Source of the DNA: Shinella daejeonensis
GTDB taxonomy: Bacteria > Pseudomonadota > Alphaproteobacteria > Rhizobiales > Rhizobiaceae
Length of the DNA stretch: 64,000 nucleotides
Direction: 5' to 3'
Assembly: GCF_024281235.1 (NCBI RefSeq)
Contig: NZ_JAHWXY010000005.1
Span: forward strand, 1-64,000
Position 1 is the first letter of the stretch. Each line of letters opens with the position of its first letter. Below are positions 17,334 through 26,210 of the stretch, one piece after another. Below the pieces are notes generated by a model. The model was not told the origin of the DNA. It made no database searches and saw only the letters and a list, made by a program, of their open reading frames with translations. Both the position numbers and the translations under genes were made by a program.

Positions 17334-19807
17334 TTCTTGAAATCCGTCTGTTTCGAGATGGGATCGGTGGCGTCGAGCGTGACCTTGTTGATGAGCTGGC
17401 TGGCATCGAACCAGGGCACGAAAATCACGCCGGGCGGCATGCGGTTGCGGCCGCGCGTCTCGACGCGCGAGCGGATTTCTCCGCGCCGCGAGACGATACG
17501 GATTTCCGAACCCTGATTGAGGCCGCGCTTGCGGGCGTCGTCGGCATTCATGAAGCAGCGGGCGCCGGGGAACGCCTTGTAGAGTTCGGGAACCCGCATG
17601 GTCATCGAGCCCGAATGCCAATGCTCCAGCACACGGCCGGTCACCAGCCAGACGTCGTATTCGTCATCCGGCGATTCGGCCGGCGGCTCGTAGGGCACGG
17701 CGATGATCGCCGCCTTGCCATCCTTGTTGCCGTAGAACTTCACGCCTTCCCCGGGCTTCACATAGGGATCATACCCTTCGCGGTAGCGCCAGAGCGTTTC
17801 CTTGCCGTCGACGACCGGCCAGCGCAGGCCGCGCACCTCATGATACGTATCGTATGGCGCCAGATCGTGACCGTGTCCGCGGCCGAAAGCGGCGTATTCC
17901 TCGAAGAGCCCTTTCTGAAGATAGAAGCCGAAGTGGCGGGCCTCGTTGTTGGCGTAGTCGGGGTCGACTTCCGTGACCGGAAACTTCGCGACGTCGCTTT
18001 CGGCAAACAGCACCTGATAGAGCGTCTTGCCCTTGTAGGCGGGATTGGCGGCCAGTATCTCGGCCGGCCACACTTCGTCCGTGGTGAAGCGCTTGGAGAA
18101 TTCGACCATCTGCCAGAGATCGGAACGTCCCTCGCCGGGCGCCTGAACGAGCTGGTGCCAGACATGGGTGCGCCGCTCGGCGTTGCCGTAGGCGCCCTCC
18201 TTCTCGACCCACATGGCGGCCGGAAGGATCAGGTCCGCGCTCATCGCCGTGATCGTCGGATAGGCGTCGGAGACCACGATGAAGTTCTCCGGATTGCGGT
18301 ATCCCAGATAGGTCTCGTTGGCGGTATTCGGGCCGGCCTGGACGTTGTTGTTCACCTGCACCCAGTAGAAGTTGAGCTTGCCGTCCTTCAGCATGCGGTC
18401 CTGCTCGACGGCATGATAGCCGGGCTTTTCCGGAATGATGCCATGCGGCACCCGCCAGATTTCCTCGGCGTGCTTGCGATGCTCGGGATTGGTGACCGTC
18501 ATGTCGGCGGGCAGCCGGTGGGCGAAGGTGCCGACCTCGCGCGCCGTGCCACAGGCCGACGGCTGGCCGGTCAACGAGAACGGGCTGTTGCCGGGTTCGG
18601 AAATCTTGCCGGTCAGCAGATGGAGATTATAGACCATCTGGTTGGCCCAGACGCCGCGCACATGCTGGTTGAAGCCCATGGTCCACAGCGACATGACCTT
18701 GCGGTTCGGATCCGCGTAAAGCTCGGCAAGCTGCTCCAGGAAGCCGGCCTCGACGCCGGTCATCTCGACCGCCTTCTCCAGCGTGTAGTCAGCGACGAAC
18801 GCCTTGAAGGCTTCGAAGTCGATCGGCTCCGTCTGGCCGGGGTCGGCGGAATTGGCCGCATCGACCTCGGCGGGATCGTCCGGGCGAAGCCCGTAGCCGA
18901 TATCGGTGACGCCGCGCACGAACTTCGTGTGGTTGCGCACGAAATCCTCATTCACCCGGCCGGTCTGGATGATGTGGTTGGCGATATAGTTGAGGATCAC
19001 CAGATCGCTGCCCGGCTTGAAGACCATCGGGATATCGGCGAGGTCCATGCTGCGGTGGGTGAAGGTGGAAAGCACCGCCACGCGCACATGCTCGTTGCCA
19101 AGCCGCCGGTCGGCGATGCGCGTCCACAGGATCGGGTGCATCTCCGCCATGTTCGAGCCCCAGAGCACGAAGGCGTCGGCATGCTCGAAATCGTCGTAGC
19201 AGCCCATCGGCTCATCCATGCCGAAGGTGCGCATGAAGGCATAGGCCGCCGACGCCATGCAATGGCGTGCGTTCGGATCGAGATTGTTCGAGCGGAAGCC
19301 GGCGCGCATCAGCTTGGTCGCGGCATAGCCTTCGAAGATCGTCCACTGGCCGGAGCCGAACATGCCGAGCGCCGTCGGTCCCTTTTCCTTCAGCACCTTC
19401 TTGGCCTGTTCGGCCATGACGTCGAAGGCTTCTTCCCAGGTGACGGGCTCGAATTCGCCGTCCTTGGCGTAGACGCCGTCGCGCTTGCGCAAGAGCGGAC
19501 TGGTCAGGCGATCCGCGCCATACATGATCTTCGACAGGAAATAGCCCTTGATGCAGTTGAGGCCGCGATTGACCTCGGCCTGCATGTCGCCGTGGGTGGC
19601 GACGACCTTGCCTTCCTTGACGCCCACCATGACGCCGCAGCCCGTGCCGCAGAACCTGCAGGGCGCCTTGCTCCATTTGATCTCCAGCGCGCTGACCCCG
19701 CCGGGGATCGGCTGGGCGGCGGCCGGGAGCGCGATGCCGGCCGCCGTGGCCGCCACACCGGCCGCCTGGGCCTTAAGGATGTCACGCCGCGTCAGTTCGC
19801 TGCCCAT
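17303..19807 (-). CDS. napA: Periplasmic nitrate reductase catalytic subunit NapA
   Basis: The protein has 834 residues from ATG 19807. A twin-arginine signal TRRDILK sits at residues 6-12. The [4Fe-4S] ligands are Cys50, 53, 57 and 85, and Cys183 (in [11 protein letters not shown]) is the Mo ligand; the molybdopterin-binding C-terminal domain is complete. It reduces nitrate to nitrite in the periplasm. It overlaps napD by 26 and napB by 31 bases. Confidence 0.98.
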   Translation of the reverse strand: MGSELTRRDILKAQAAGVAATAAGIALPAAAQPIPGGVSALEIKWSKAPCRFCGTGCGVMVGVKEGKVVATHGDMQAEVNRGLNCIKGYFLSKIMYGADRLTSPLLRKRDGVYAKDGEFEPVTWEEAFDVMAEQAKKVLKEKGPTALGMFGSGQWTIFEGYAATKLMRAGFRSNNLDPNARHCMASAAYAFMRTFGMDEPMGCYDDFEHADAFVLWGSNMAEMHPILWTRIADRRLGNEHVRVAVLSTFTHRSMDLADIPMVFKPGSDLVILNYIANHIIQTGRVNEDFVRNHTKFVRGVTDIGYGLRPDDPAEVDAANSADPGQTEPIDFEAFKAFVADYTLEKAVEMTGVEAGFLEQLAELYADPNRKVMSLWTMGFNQHVRGVWANQMVYNLHLLTGKISEPGNSPFSLTGQPSACGTAREVGTFAHRLPADMTVTNPEHRKHAEEIWRVPHGIIPEKPGYHAVEQDRMLKDGKLNFYWVQVNNNVQAGPNTANETYLGYRNPENFIVVSDAYPTITAMSADLILPAAMWVEKEGAYGNAERRTHVWHQLVQAPGEGRSDLWQMVEFSKRFTTDEVWPAEILAANPAYKGKTLYQVLFAESDVAKFPVTEVDPDYANNEARHFGFYLQKGLFEEYAAFGRGHGHDLAPYDTYHEVRGLRWPVVDGKETLWRYREGYDPYVKPGEGVKFYGNKDGKAAIIAVPYEPPAESPDDEYDVWLVTGRVLEHWHSGSMTMRVPELYKAFPGARCFMNADDARKRGLNQGSEIRIVSRRGEIRSRVETRGRNRMPPGVIFVPWFDASQLINKVTLDATDPISKQTDFKKCAVKIEPVA

Positions 19808-20069
19808 GCACCTTTTCCTCTTCCATTTCGACGTGTTCAAAGACCATGTTTGCGGCGATCACGCCCTCGAGGACGGAGATGCGCATCAGCGTATCCCCGA
19901 GAACGCCGGTAGTCGGTCCCTCGATGACGATGACGATCTTGCCCTTGTCCGCGCCGTAAACCTCGACATTGGCGAAGCCGGCAAGCGCCGCGAGCACGCC
20001 GTCGAGGCAGCCCGGCTTCGTGGCCACCACGGCGCTTGAGATGTGATGATGTCTTTCTGCGTCAGGCAT
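19782..20069 (-). CDS. napD: NapA maturation chaperone NapD
   Basis: This 95-residue protein begins [15 protein letters not shown], typical of NapD with the HISS motif, and has the ferredoxin-like fold pattern. NapD binds the NapA Tat signal and controls export and cofactor insertion. It starts within the 3' end of napF (8-base overlap) and ends within napA. Confidence 0.93.
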   Translation of the reverse strand: MPDAERHHHISSAVVATKPGCLDGVLAALAGFANVEVYGADKGKIVIVIEGPTTGVLGDTLMRISVLEGVIAANMVFEHVEMEEEKVHGQRTDAA

Positions 20070-20562
20070 AGACGACCTCCACAGGACGCGACGCGACCGC
20101 AGTCGCGCCGACCGGACAGATCGCGATACAGGCTCCGCACCCCGTACAGGAGGCCGCCGCCAGTTCCGGAACGAAGGGGCCGCCGCGCCTGGGGCGAAAA
20201 CGGATCGCCCCGGTGGGACAGGCGTCGCGGCAGGCCTGACAGTCGATGCCATGAAAGGGCAGACAGGAGGCCGCGATCGCGATCACATGGTCGAAGCGCC
20301 CTGCCCTTTCTTCCGTGAAGACCGGTTCCGGACAGTTTTCGGCGCAGGCGCCGCAGAAGGTGCATTCGCCGGCCGCAAGGTTAACCACCGCCAGGCCGTC
20401 TGCGAGGCTGACGATGCCGGCGGGACAGTGCCTGACGCATTCACCACAGCCCGTACAGGCGGAAAGCGCCTGCTCGCGAACGCCCGGCGGCCGGACAGGG
20501 GCCGTTTCGGCGCGCCAGCCGGCTCTCAGGAAGTTCCTTCGGGAAAGGCTTTGCTGCTCCAT
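20062..20562 (-). CDS. napF: Ferredoxin-type protein NapF
   Basis: The protein has 166 residues from ATG 20562, which has GAGGG upstream. The N-terminus SRRNFLRAG looks Tat-like although NapF is cytoplasmic. Three Cys-rich blocks (CTGCGECVRHCP, CTFCGACAENCP, CTGCGACIAICP) and a fourth (CQACRDACP) bind [4Fe-4S] clusters. It assists iron-sulphur loading of NapA. It starts 10 bases after napE. Confidence 0.95.
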   Translation of the reverse strand: MEQQSLSRRNFLRAGWRAETAPVRPPGVREQALSACTGCGECVRHCPAGIVSLADGLAVVNLAAGECTFCGACAENCPEPVFTEERAGRFDHVIAIAASCLPFHGIDCQACRDACPTGAIRFRPRRGGPFVPELAAASCTGCGACIAICPVGATAVASRPVEVVYA

Positions 20563-20572
20563 TTCCCGGCCC

Positions 20573-20791
20573 TCACTGACCGGGCGGGCCGGGAGGCCCA
20601 TAGAGGATCTGGAACATCCAGACGAGGAAGCCGTACCCGCCGACCACGCCGACGGCGACGATGGGCCAGATGCCGAAAGCCAGAACGAAAAACGTGAGCA
20701 GTTCGCGGCGCCGGCGCTTTCCTGACGTTTCCGGAGGTAGGTGGTCTGTCGAAACTTCGGACAAGGCGCGCTTCCTCCGACTGCAAATCAT
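20573..20791 (-). CDS. napE: Periplasmic nitrate reductase component NapE
   Basis: This 72-residue protein has one membrane helix with the NapE hallmark WPIVAVGVVGGYGFLVWMFQ and a C-terminal GPPGPPG. It is a small inner-membrane protein of unknown role in the Nap system. First gene of napEFDABC. ATG 20791 is used; the first 15-20 residues are poorly conserved, so a start at TTG about 20764 is possible. Confidence 0.9.
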   Translation of the reverse strand: MICSRRKRALSEVSTDHLPPETSGKRRRRELLTFFVLAFGIWPIVAVGVVGGYGFLVWMFQILYGPPGPPGQ

Positions 20792-20835
20792 GCCGGCAAT
20801 AGTAGCATCGCGAACGCAGAAAGAAAGTATAATAA

Positions 20836-20876
20836 ACTATACTTTTATAGTCATAAATTTACTTGCACAAAGTCAA
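20836..20876 (-). promoter_or_regulatory. FNR/NnrR-type promoter of the nap operon
   Basis: The box TTGACTTTGTGCAA (minus strand, 20876-20863) has TTG and CAA arms spaced as in FNR/NnrR sites. TATAGT (20841-20836) sits 28-29 bases from the box centre, as in class II promoters, placing the transcript start near 20828 and a leader of about 38 bases to napE. The surrounding 20820-20940 is AT-rich. Confidence 0.7.
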
Positions 20877-21005
20877 TTTCGTTATATATACAAGAATATA
20901 TCGATTTCACGAGATCTTGCTACCTATATTCCGCGAAACTGAATAAAGCGGCGAAAGCCCGAATATAGACTGCAAGTCACTTGCCTATCGTTGCAAAGAC
21001 GAAGG

Positions 21006-21026
21006 AGCCCGCGCGAAACACGGGCT
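21006..21026 (-). terminator. Hairpin after nirV
   Basis: AGCCCG and CGGGCT form a 6-bp stem directly after the nirV stop, followed on the minus strand by a pyrimidine-rich run. Likely end of nirK-nirV transcription. Confidence 0.45.
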
Positions 21027-21941
21027 TCACAGTGGAAGCCCGCTCTTGCGCAGGGCGGCGAGGAGCGGCGCATACCAGCGCGTATCCTTGACGAGGCGGA
21101 AGCCGACGTTATCCGGCGGGACGCCGACGGCGCAGCCGCCGCCCTTCGGGTTGCGTACGAACGAACTCATCGCCGCCCGGTGCTTGCCGCTCGCGACATA
21201 GATCCCGCATGACGAGGTGTCGTTCACCACGTTGCCTGCCCGGTCGAGATTGACACGACGGTTGCAGGTCGATGTCCATTCCCAGACGTTGCCGGCGAAA
21301 TCGGCAAGTCCGAACTCGTTCTCGCCAAAGCGGCCAAGTGGCTGCGGGACGGGATCGCGCGACGCCTGGCGCGCCGCTTCGCGACGGTAGTCGGCCAGCC
21401 ACCGGTCGGCGGGATTGGTGCTGTTGATATCGACGCCGAGTGCGTCGTCGGGAAAGCGTGTGCCGGCCGCAAACGCCAGATCGCGATCGTCCGGCAGGGT
21501 CCAGATCTGGCCAGTCCGGGCACTGAGCCAGCCGGCATAGGCCATCGCATCGTCATAACTGACGCCCGTTGCCGGCGTGTCGGCGGGATCAGTCGCCACA
21601 AAGCCGGGCTCCGCCGGAGCACACGCGCCATCGGCTACGCAACGTCCGTAGTCGGCGGCGCTGACCTGATACTTCATGATCGTCAGCGGGCGCCGCATGG
21701 TGACGGCGCGAACCGGACCATCGACGGCAAAACCGTTGCGGAAGAATTCGCCGTTATCGCGATATTCGAAGCGGCGCGGAGCGATTTCCACCGTCGGCGG
21801 TTCCGCCAGTACGGAACCGGGGGCCGGACCGCCGATCAGATCGGCCTTCACCGCCACCGCGCCGACGAGAACGGCCAGCAGCAGGACGGGAACGGCAAGC
21901 GATGGCCAGGGATTTCCGGGTTTTAAAGCAAGCGCGACCAT
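21027..21941 (-). CDS. nirV: Formylglycine-generating-enzyme-like protein NirV
   Basis: The protein has 304 residues. ATG 21941 is preferred over one 6 codons upstream because GAGGAGG precedes it. One N-terminal membrane segment (about 16-34) is followed by a SUMF1/FGE-type domain: FAGNVWEWTSTCNRR, SSFVRNPKGGGCAVGVPPDNVGFRLV. NirV is regularly found after nirK in rhizobia; its exact role in nitrite reductase activity is unsettled. It follows nirK by 133 bases containing a hairpin. Confidence 0.9.
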   Translation of the reverse strand: MVALALKPGNPWPSLAVPVLLLAVLVGAVAVKADLIGGPAPGSVLAEPPTVEIAPRRFEYRDNGEFFRNGFAVDGPVRAVTMRRPLTIMKYQVSAADYGRCVADGACAPAEPGFVATDPADTPATGVSYDDAMAYAGWLSARTGQIWTLPDDRDLAFAAGTRFPDDALGVDINSTNPADRWLADYRREAARQASRDPVPQPLGRFGENEFGLADFAGNVWEWTSTCNRRVNLDRAGNVVNDTSSCGIYVASGKHRAAMSSFVRNPKGGGCAVGVPPDNVGFRLVKDTRWYAPLLAALRKSGLPL

Positions 21942-22033
21942 TATGGCCTCCTCGCGCATCGACCGGATGGCTTCGTCTGCACCCGGACGGTCGCCGGTTG
22001 GGAACCGGGCCGCCGGGGCGGCCCGCCGGAGAG

Positions 22034-22061
22034 GGCACGCCCGCCTTGCGGCCGGCGTGCC
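22034..22061 (-). terminator. Hairpin between nirK and nirV
   Basis: A 12-bp stem with one C-C mismatch and a TTGC loop lies between nirK and nirV. No T-tract follows, so it more likely caps and stabilises the nirK message or lets only part of transcription reach nirV. Confidence 0.45.
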
Positions 22062-22074
22062 GGCATCGTGGGCG

Positions 22075-23217
22075 TCAGACGCCGCTCGGCATGGTGACCG
22101 AGGTCATCAGGTCGTCGTTCCACTCCCCGGTCACCGTGAAGTGAGCGGCAGCCCCCAGTTCGAAAGCCTCGATCAGGTTGTGGTTGACATAGGCGTAAAT
22201 GCCCGGCTGCTCGAAGGTGTAGAAAGCCGCCCCCGCCGTGCCGCCGGGAATGAACCAGGTCTCCTGATCGAGATCCGGCGGGTTGCGGAACTTGCCGGTC
22301 GCCCAGACATAGTCGCCATGCCCGCCGATCAGGTGCGGACGGGTGTCACGGTTGGCCTGCGAATGCACGATCAGCACTTTCTCGCCCACCTCGGCCTGCA
22401 ACGCGTTGTCGCCGGTCAGCGCGCCGACGGCGCCATTGAAGACCACATGGGTCGGCGTGAGCGTGCGCATGACCTCCAGCATGTCGGGATAGGCGTCTCC
22501 GGCGGTTTCGTACTTCTTGAAGTTCCCGTCGGCATCGCGCGGAATGTAGAAGTCCTGCTCGCCCACATAGTAGACGCGGTCATAGACAAGCTCGTTGCCC
22601 TGGCCGTCGGTGAGCCCTTCCCGCGGCAACACCATGATGGCGCCGTTCATGCCCGAAGTGACATGCCAGGGGACCATGCCGGGAGGTGCGCAGTGATAGA
22701 CGAAGACGCCGGCCTTGGTGGCCTTGAAGCGCAATACGGTCTGCTCACCCGGGTTGACGATGGTCAGCGCACCGCCGCCGAGCGCGCCCGTCGCCGAGTG
22801 GAAATCGATATTGTGCTGCAACTCGTTGGTCTCGGGGTTGATCAGCGTCAGTTCGACATAGTCGCCCTGGTGCACGACCATCAGCGGGCCGGGAACCGAG
22901 CCGTCGAAGGTCATGGCGTGGATCTCCGTTCCCTTGTCGTCGAGGATCATCTTCTTTTCCTCGATCGTCATGGTGAATTCGTAGATCTTCGGACCGCTCT
23001 CGGCCTTCTGCGTATGGGCGTGGACGAAAGGCGGCTTCACCAGTTCGACCTTCACGCGTTCCAGCGTCGAGATATCGACGGGCGCGGCGGCCGCGCTCAC
23101 CTTGACGGGGGTTTCCTCCGCCCGGGCCGCCGACCCTGCAATGATCGGCGTCAGCACGCCGGCAAAGGCGGCGCCGCCCAGAATGGTGCGGCGGGTCATC
23201 TGAAACTGCTCAGTCAT
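22075..23217 (-). CDS. nirK: Copper-containing nitrite reductase NirK
   Basis: The protein has 380 residues from ATG 23217 (GGAGAAAAGC upstream). A Tat-like signal (MTRRTILGG) ends near ARAEE. Type 1 Cu ligands His135, Cys176, His185, Met190 and type 2 ligands His140, His175, His346 are all present, with catalytic Asp138 and His295; these equal the Alcaligenes NiR positions plus 40. It reduces nitrite to NO in the periplasm. It is divergent from nnrS and has its own FNR/NnrR box. Confidence 0.98.
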   Translation of the reverse strand: MTEQFQMTRRTILGGAAFAGVLTPIIAGSAARAEETPVKVSAAAAPVDISTLERVKVELVKPPFVHAHTQKAESGPKIYEFTMTIEEKKMILDDKGTEIHAMTFDGSVPGPLMVVHQGDYVELTLINPETNELQHNIDFHSATGALGGGALTIVNPGEQTVLRFKATKAGVFVYHCAPPGMVPWHVTSGMNGAIMVLPREGLTDGQGNELVYDRVYYVGEQDFYIPRDADGNFKKYETAGDAYPDMLEVMRTLTPTHVVFNGAVGALTGDNALQAEVGEKVLIVHSQANRDTRPHLIGGHGDYVWATGKFRNPPDLDQETWFIPGGTAGAAFYTFEQPGIYAYVNHNLIEAFELGAAAHFTVTGEWNDDLMTSVTMPSGV

Positions 23218-23267
23218 TGCTTTTCTCCTTCTTGAAGGACGGAGCGCGGATCGCCCCTGTCGTCTCT

Positions 23268-23308
23268 GTTCTAGGAGCATCCCTGACAACCTCTTTGAGA
23301 TGGGACAA
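23268..23308 (-). promoter_or_regulatory. FNR/NnrR-type promoter of nirK
   Basis: The box TTGAGATGGGACAA as read on the plus strand (23295-23308) is followed on the minus strand by TAGAAC (23273-23268), 28.5 bases from the box centre. The same hexamer at the same spacing occurs before norC. The transcript start would be near 23260. Confidence 0.7.
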
Positions 23309-23357
23309 ATATACATGCCGCAGGGGTGCGGCATCTTGGCAGGGAGGCTTTTGTTCT

Positions 23358-23399
23358 TTGTCACCTCGCAAAGAAGCAAGCCGCCGCCGTCACTATAAA
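23358..23399 (+). promoter_or_regulatory. FNR/NnrR-type promoter of nnrS
   Basis: The box TTGTCACCTCGCAA (23358-23371) is followed by TATAAA (23394-23399). With the centre at 23364.5 the hexamer lies exactly at -12 to -7 for a start at 23406, 25 bases before the nnrS ATG. This is a textbook class II layout. Confidence 0.75.
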
Positions 23400-23430
23400 G
23401 AGCTGGAAAACCCCGGAAACCGAGGCCGTC

Positions 23431-24645
23431 ATGAATGCAGGACAAACCGGCGCACATACGAACGATGGCGCGCCGCGCGGCGTTTCCCGCATCGGCCCGG
23501 TCCTGTTCTCCTACGGCTTTCGCCCGTTCTTCCTAGGAAGCGGCCTCTGGGCTATCCTCGCCATGGCGCTATGGCTCGCCCTGATCACCGACCGCATCCT
23601 CTTCATGGAAAGTTATGGCGCATCCAACTGGCATGCGCATGAAATGCTCTTCGGCTTTGCTCCGGCCGTGCTCGCCGGGTTCCTGCTGACGGCGGTTCCG
23701 AACTGGACCGGCAGCCTGCCGCTTTCGGGCATGCCGCTTGCAGCGCTCTTCACGCTCTGGTGCGCCGGGCGCATCGCCCTGCTGGCTTCGGACAGCGCCG
23801 GCGTCATTGTCGCCGCGGCGATCGACGGTCTTTTCCTGCCGGCGCTATTGGCCGTCTGCACCCAGCCGGTCGTGGCGGCGCGCAAATGGAAGGACCTGAA
23901 AGTGCTCGGCGGTCTGCTGGCGCTGGCGCTCGCCAATGGCCTCTTTCATATCGCGGCGATTGGCGGTGGCGATGCCGCCGTGGCGAGCCGGCTTGGCACG
24001 GCGGCCTATGTCGTTCTGGTGATGATCGTCGGCGGGCGCGTCCTGCCGGCTTTTACCCGCAACTGGCTCGCCAGATCCGGCCGCACCGACTTCCCCGTGC
24101 CTTACAACCGCTTCGACAGCATCGCCCTTCTTGCGGGCGTCGGCGCGTTTTCGGCCTGGACCTTCGCCCCGTTGCATCCGGTGACGGCGGTGTCGGGCCT
24201 CATCGCCGCCACCCTGCATGGCATCCGCCTTTATCGCTGGCGCGGCTGGACGGTGCTGCCGGAAAGGCTGCTTGCCGTTCTGCATGTGGCCTATGCCTTC
24301 GTTCCGCTCGGCTTTCTCGCTGTCGCCCTTGCGGCCTCCGGCCTCATCGGGGAACGCTCCGCGCTGCACCTGCTTTCCGTCGGCGCGATCGCCTGCATGA
24401 TGCTGGCGATGATGACCCGGGCAAGCCTCGGCCACACCGGCCGCGCGCTCGCAGCATCGCGTCCGACCGTGATGTCCTACGCGGCGCTGGTCCTTTGCGC
24501 GCTGCTGCGTCCCTTCGGAGAAATCCTTCTCGAGGCGGGCGCCGCGATCCACGGCGTCTCCGCGTTGCTATGGATCGCCGCCTTCAGTCTTTTCTGCCTG
24601 GAATACGGGCCGATGCTTATACGAAAACGCCGCACGCCTTTCTGA
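23431..24645 (+). CDS. nnrS: NnrS family haem-copper membrane protein
   Basis: The protein has 404 residues from ATG 23431 and about 12 membrane helices. Typical segments are [17 protein letters not shown] near the N-terminus, [27 protein letters not shown] and the C-terminal [11 protein letters not shown]. NnrS proteins are NO-response membrane proteins of denitrifiers that ease nitrosative stress. It is divergent from nirK with a separate box. Confidence 0.92.
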   Translation: MNAGQTGAHTNDGAPRGVSRIGPVLFSYGFRPFFLGSGLWAILAMALWLALITDRILFMESYGASNWHAHEMLFGFAPAVLAGFLLTAVPNWTGSLPLSGMPLAALFTLWCAGRIALLASDSAGVIVAAAIDGLFLPALLAVCTQPVVAARKWKDLKVLGGLLALALANGLFHIAAIGGGDAAVASRLGTAAYVVLVMIVGGRVLPAFTRNWLARSGRTDFPVPYNRFDSIALLAGVGAFSAWTFAPLHPVTAVSGLIAATLHGIRLYRWRGWTVLPERLLAVLHVAYAFVPLGFLAVALAASGLIGERSALHLLSVGAIACMMLAMMTRASLGHTGRALAASRPTVMSYAALVLCALLRPFGEILLEAGAAIHGVSALLWIAAFSLFCLEYGPMLIRKRRTPF

Positions 24646-24713
24646 AGGCGCGGTCGTTCTTCCCCTCACTCGCCTCCGACCGGCCTGGAAATCGCCTCGA
24701 AATGACCGGCTGC

Positions 24714-24727
24714 TTGGCCTTTCGCAA
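24714..24727 (+). promoter_or_regulatory. FNR-type box before hemN
   Basis: TTGGCCTTTCGCAA has the TTG-N8-CAA form. Its centre lies 70 bases before the hemN ATG. A -10 at the class II position is weak (CTAGCC near 24749). Confidence 0.55.
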
Positions 24728-24790
24728 AGAAAGTCCTCCCTCCCGCGCCTAGCCTGCCGCCATTCACCGAGCCGGACAAAGGAATATGCG

Positions 24791-26143
24791 ATGCAACAGG
24801 CCATGATCGAGAAACACGGCGAGGCACGGCTTCCTCGCTACACGAGTTATCCCACAGCTCCCAGCTTTTCCCCCACCATCGGAACCGGGACCTATGGCGA
24901 CTGGCTCTCGGCCATCAGACCCCAGGAGGATGCCTCGCTCTATCTGCATATCCCCTTCTGTCGCTCGATGTGCTGGTATTGCGGCTGTCACACCACCATC
25001 ACCCAGCGCGACGAACCGATCCTCGACTATATCGACGTGCTGCGGAAGGAGATCGCGCTGGTTTCCGACAAGATCGGCAATCAGCCCCGAATACGTCATG
25101 TTCATTTCGGTGGCGGCACGCCGACCATCATGCAGCCGGAGGAATTTCGCGACCTGATCGGCCTCCTGCGCGCCCGTTTCTCCTTCGCGGCGGGGGTGCA
25201 GATCGCCGTCGAGATCGATCCTCGTACGCTGTCATCCGAAATGGCCGGGGCGCTCGGCGAAGCGGGCGTCACCCGTGCAAGCCTTGGCGTGCAGAGTTTC
25301 GACCCCGTCGTGCAGAAGGCGATCAACCGCATCCAGAGCGAGGCGCAGACGGCGGACGCCGTGGCGCGACTGCGCGAGGCCGGCGTGAGGGGCATCAACT
25401 TCGACCTCATCTACGGCCTGCCGCATCAGACCGTCGCTTCCTGCGTCGAGACCGCGCGGGTGGCGGCACGGATGCGGCCGGAGCGGTTCGCGGTTTTCGG
25501 CTATGCCCATATCCCGTCCTTCAAGAAACACCAGCGGCTGATAGACGAGCGCGCCCTGCCGGATGCGGCGATGCGCATCGAGCAGGCGGAGGCGATTGCC
25601 GAGACGCTGGCCGCCGCCGGCTATATCCGCATCGGCCTCGACCATTACGCCCTGCCCGACGACGACCTCGCACGGGCCGCCAGACAGGGCAAGCTGCGGC
25701 GCAATTTCCAGGGCTATACGACCGATGCCTGCACCACGCTGATCGGTTTCGGAGCCTCAGCGATCGGCCGGACGGCAGAAGGCTACATCCAGAACGAAGT
25801 GCCGCCGGGCCTCTACGCCCAGCGTATCGCATCCGGCCGGCTTGCGACCGCGAAGGGCTACAGGCTGACCGCCGACGACCGGCTGCGCGCCGAGATCATC
25901 GAGCGACTGATGTGCGATTTCCGCGTCGACGTCACATCCATCGCCGCCCGTCACGGCTTCGATGCAGCCCCGCTTTTCGAGGGGAACGAACGGCTGGCGG
26001 CGCTGAAGGCGGACGGGGCTATCGATATCCGCGGCGGCACGATCACCGTGCGGCAGGAGCATCGCTTCATCATCCGCGCGGTTGCCGCCGCCTTCGACGC
26101 CTATCTCGACCGTTCGACCCGCACGCACAGCAAGGCCGCCTGA
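24791..26143 (+). CDS. hemN: Oxygen-independent coproporphyrinogen III oxidase HemN
   Basis: The protein has 450 residues. The radical-SAM motif FCRSMCWYCGC gives Cys57, Cys61 and Cys64 plus Cys66, and HFGGGTPT and the HemN C-terminal domain are complete. It converts coproporphyrinogen III to protoporphyrinogen IX without O2, which supplies haem for Nap and Nor during anaerobic growth. A TTG-N8-CAA box precedes it and a strong terminator follows. Confidence 0.95.
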   Translation: MQQAMIEKHGEARLPRYTSYPTAPSFSPTIGTGTYGDWLSAIRPQEDASLYLHIPFCRSMCWYCGCHTTITQRDEPILDYIDVLRKEIALVSDKIGNQPRIRHVHFGGGTPTIMQPEEFRDLIGLLRARFSFAAGVQIAVEIDPRTLSSEMAGALGEAGVTRASLGVQSFDPVVQKAINRIQSEAQTADAVARLREAGVRGINFDLIYGLPHQTVASCVETARVAARMRPERFAVFGYAHIPSFKKHQRLIDERALPDAAMRIEQAEAIAETLAAAGYIRIGLDHYALPDDDLARAARQGKLRRNFQGYTTDACTTLIGFGASAIGRTAEGYIQNEVPPGLYAQRIASGRLATAKGYRLTADDRLRAEIIERLMCDFRVDVTSIAARHGFDAAPLFEGNERLAALKADGAIDIRGGTITVRQEHRFIIRAVAAAFDAYLDRSTRTHSKAA

Positions 26144-26156
26144 GAGACGAGACGAA

Positions 26157-26191
26157 AAAGGCCCGGCATGGGTGCAACATGCCGGGCCTTT
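26157..26191. terminator. Bidirectional terminator between hemN and norD
   Basis: A 14-bp perfect stem (AAAGGCCCGGCATG / CATGCCGGGCCTTT) with a 7-base loop. The A-rich left and T-rich right flanks make it work for both convergent genes. Confidence 0.85.
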
Positions 26192-26210
26192 CCTCGCGGT
26201 CCTGCGCCCT

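Noticed and set aside
17615-19912. 765-codon open frame on the plus strand opposite napA
   Set aside because: It mirrors napA codons in a high-GC gene, has no family resemblance and no ribosome binding site.
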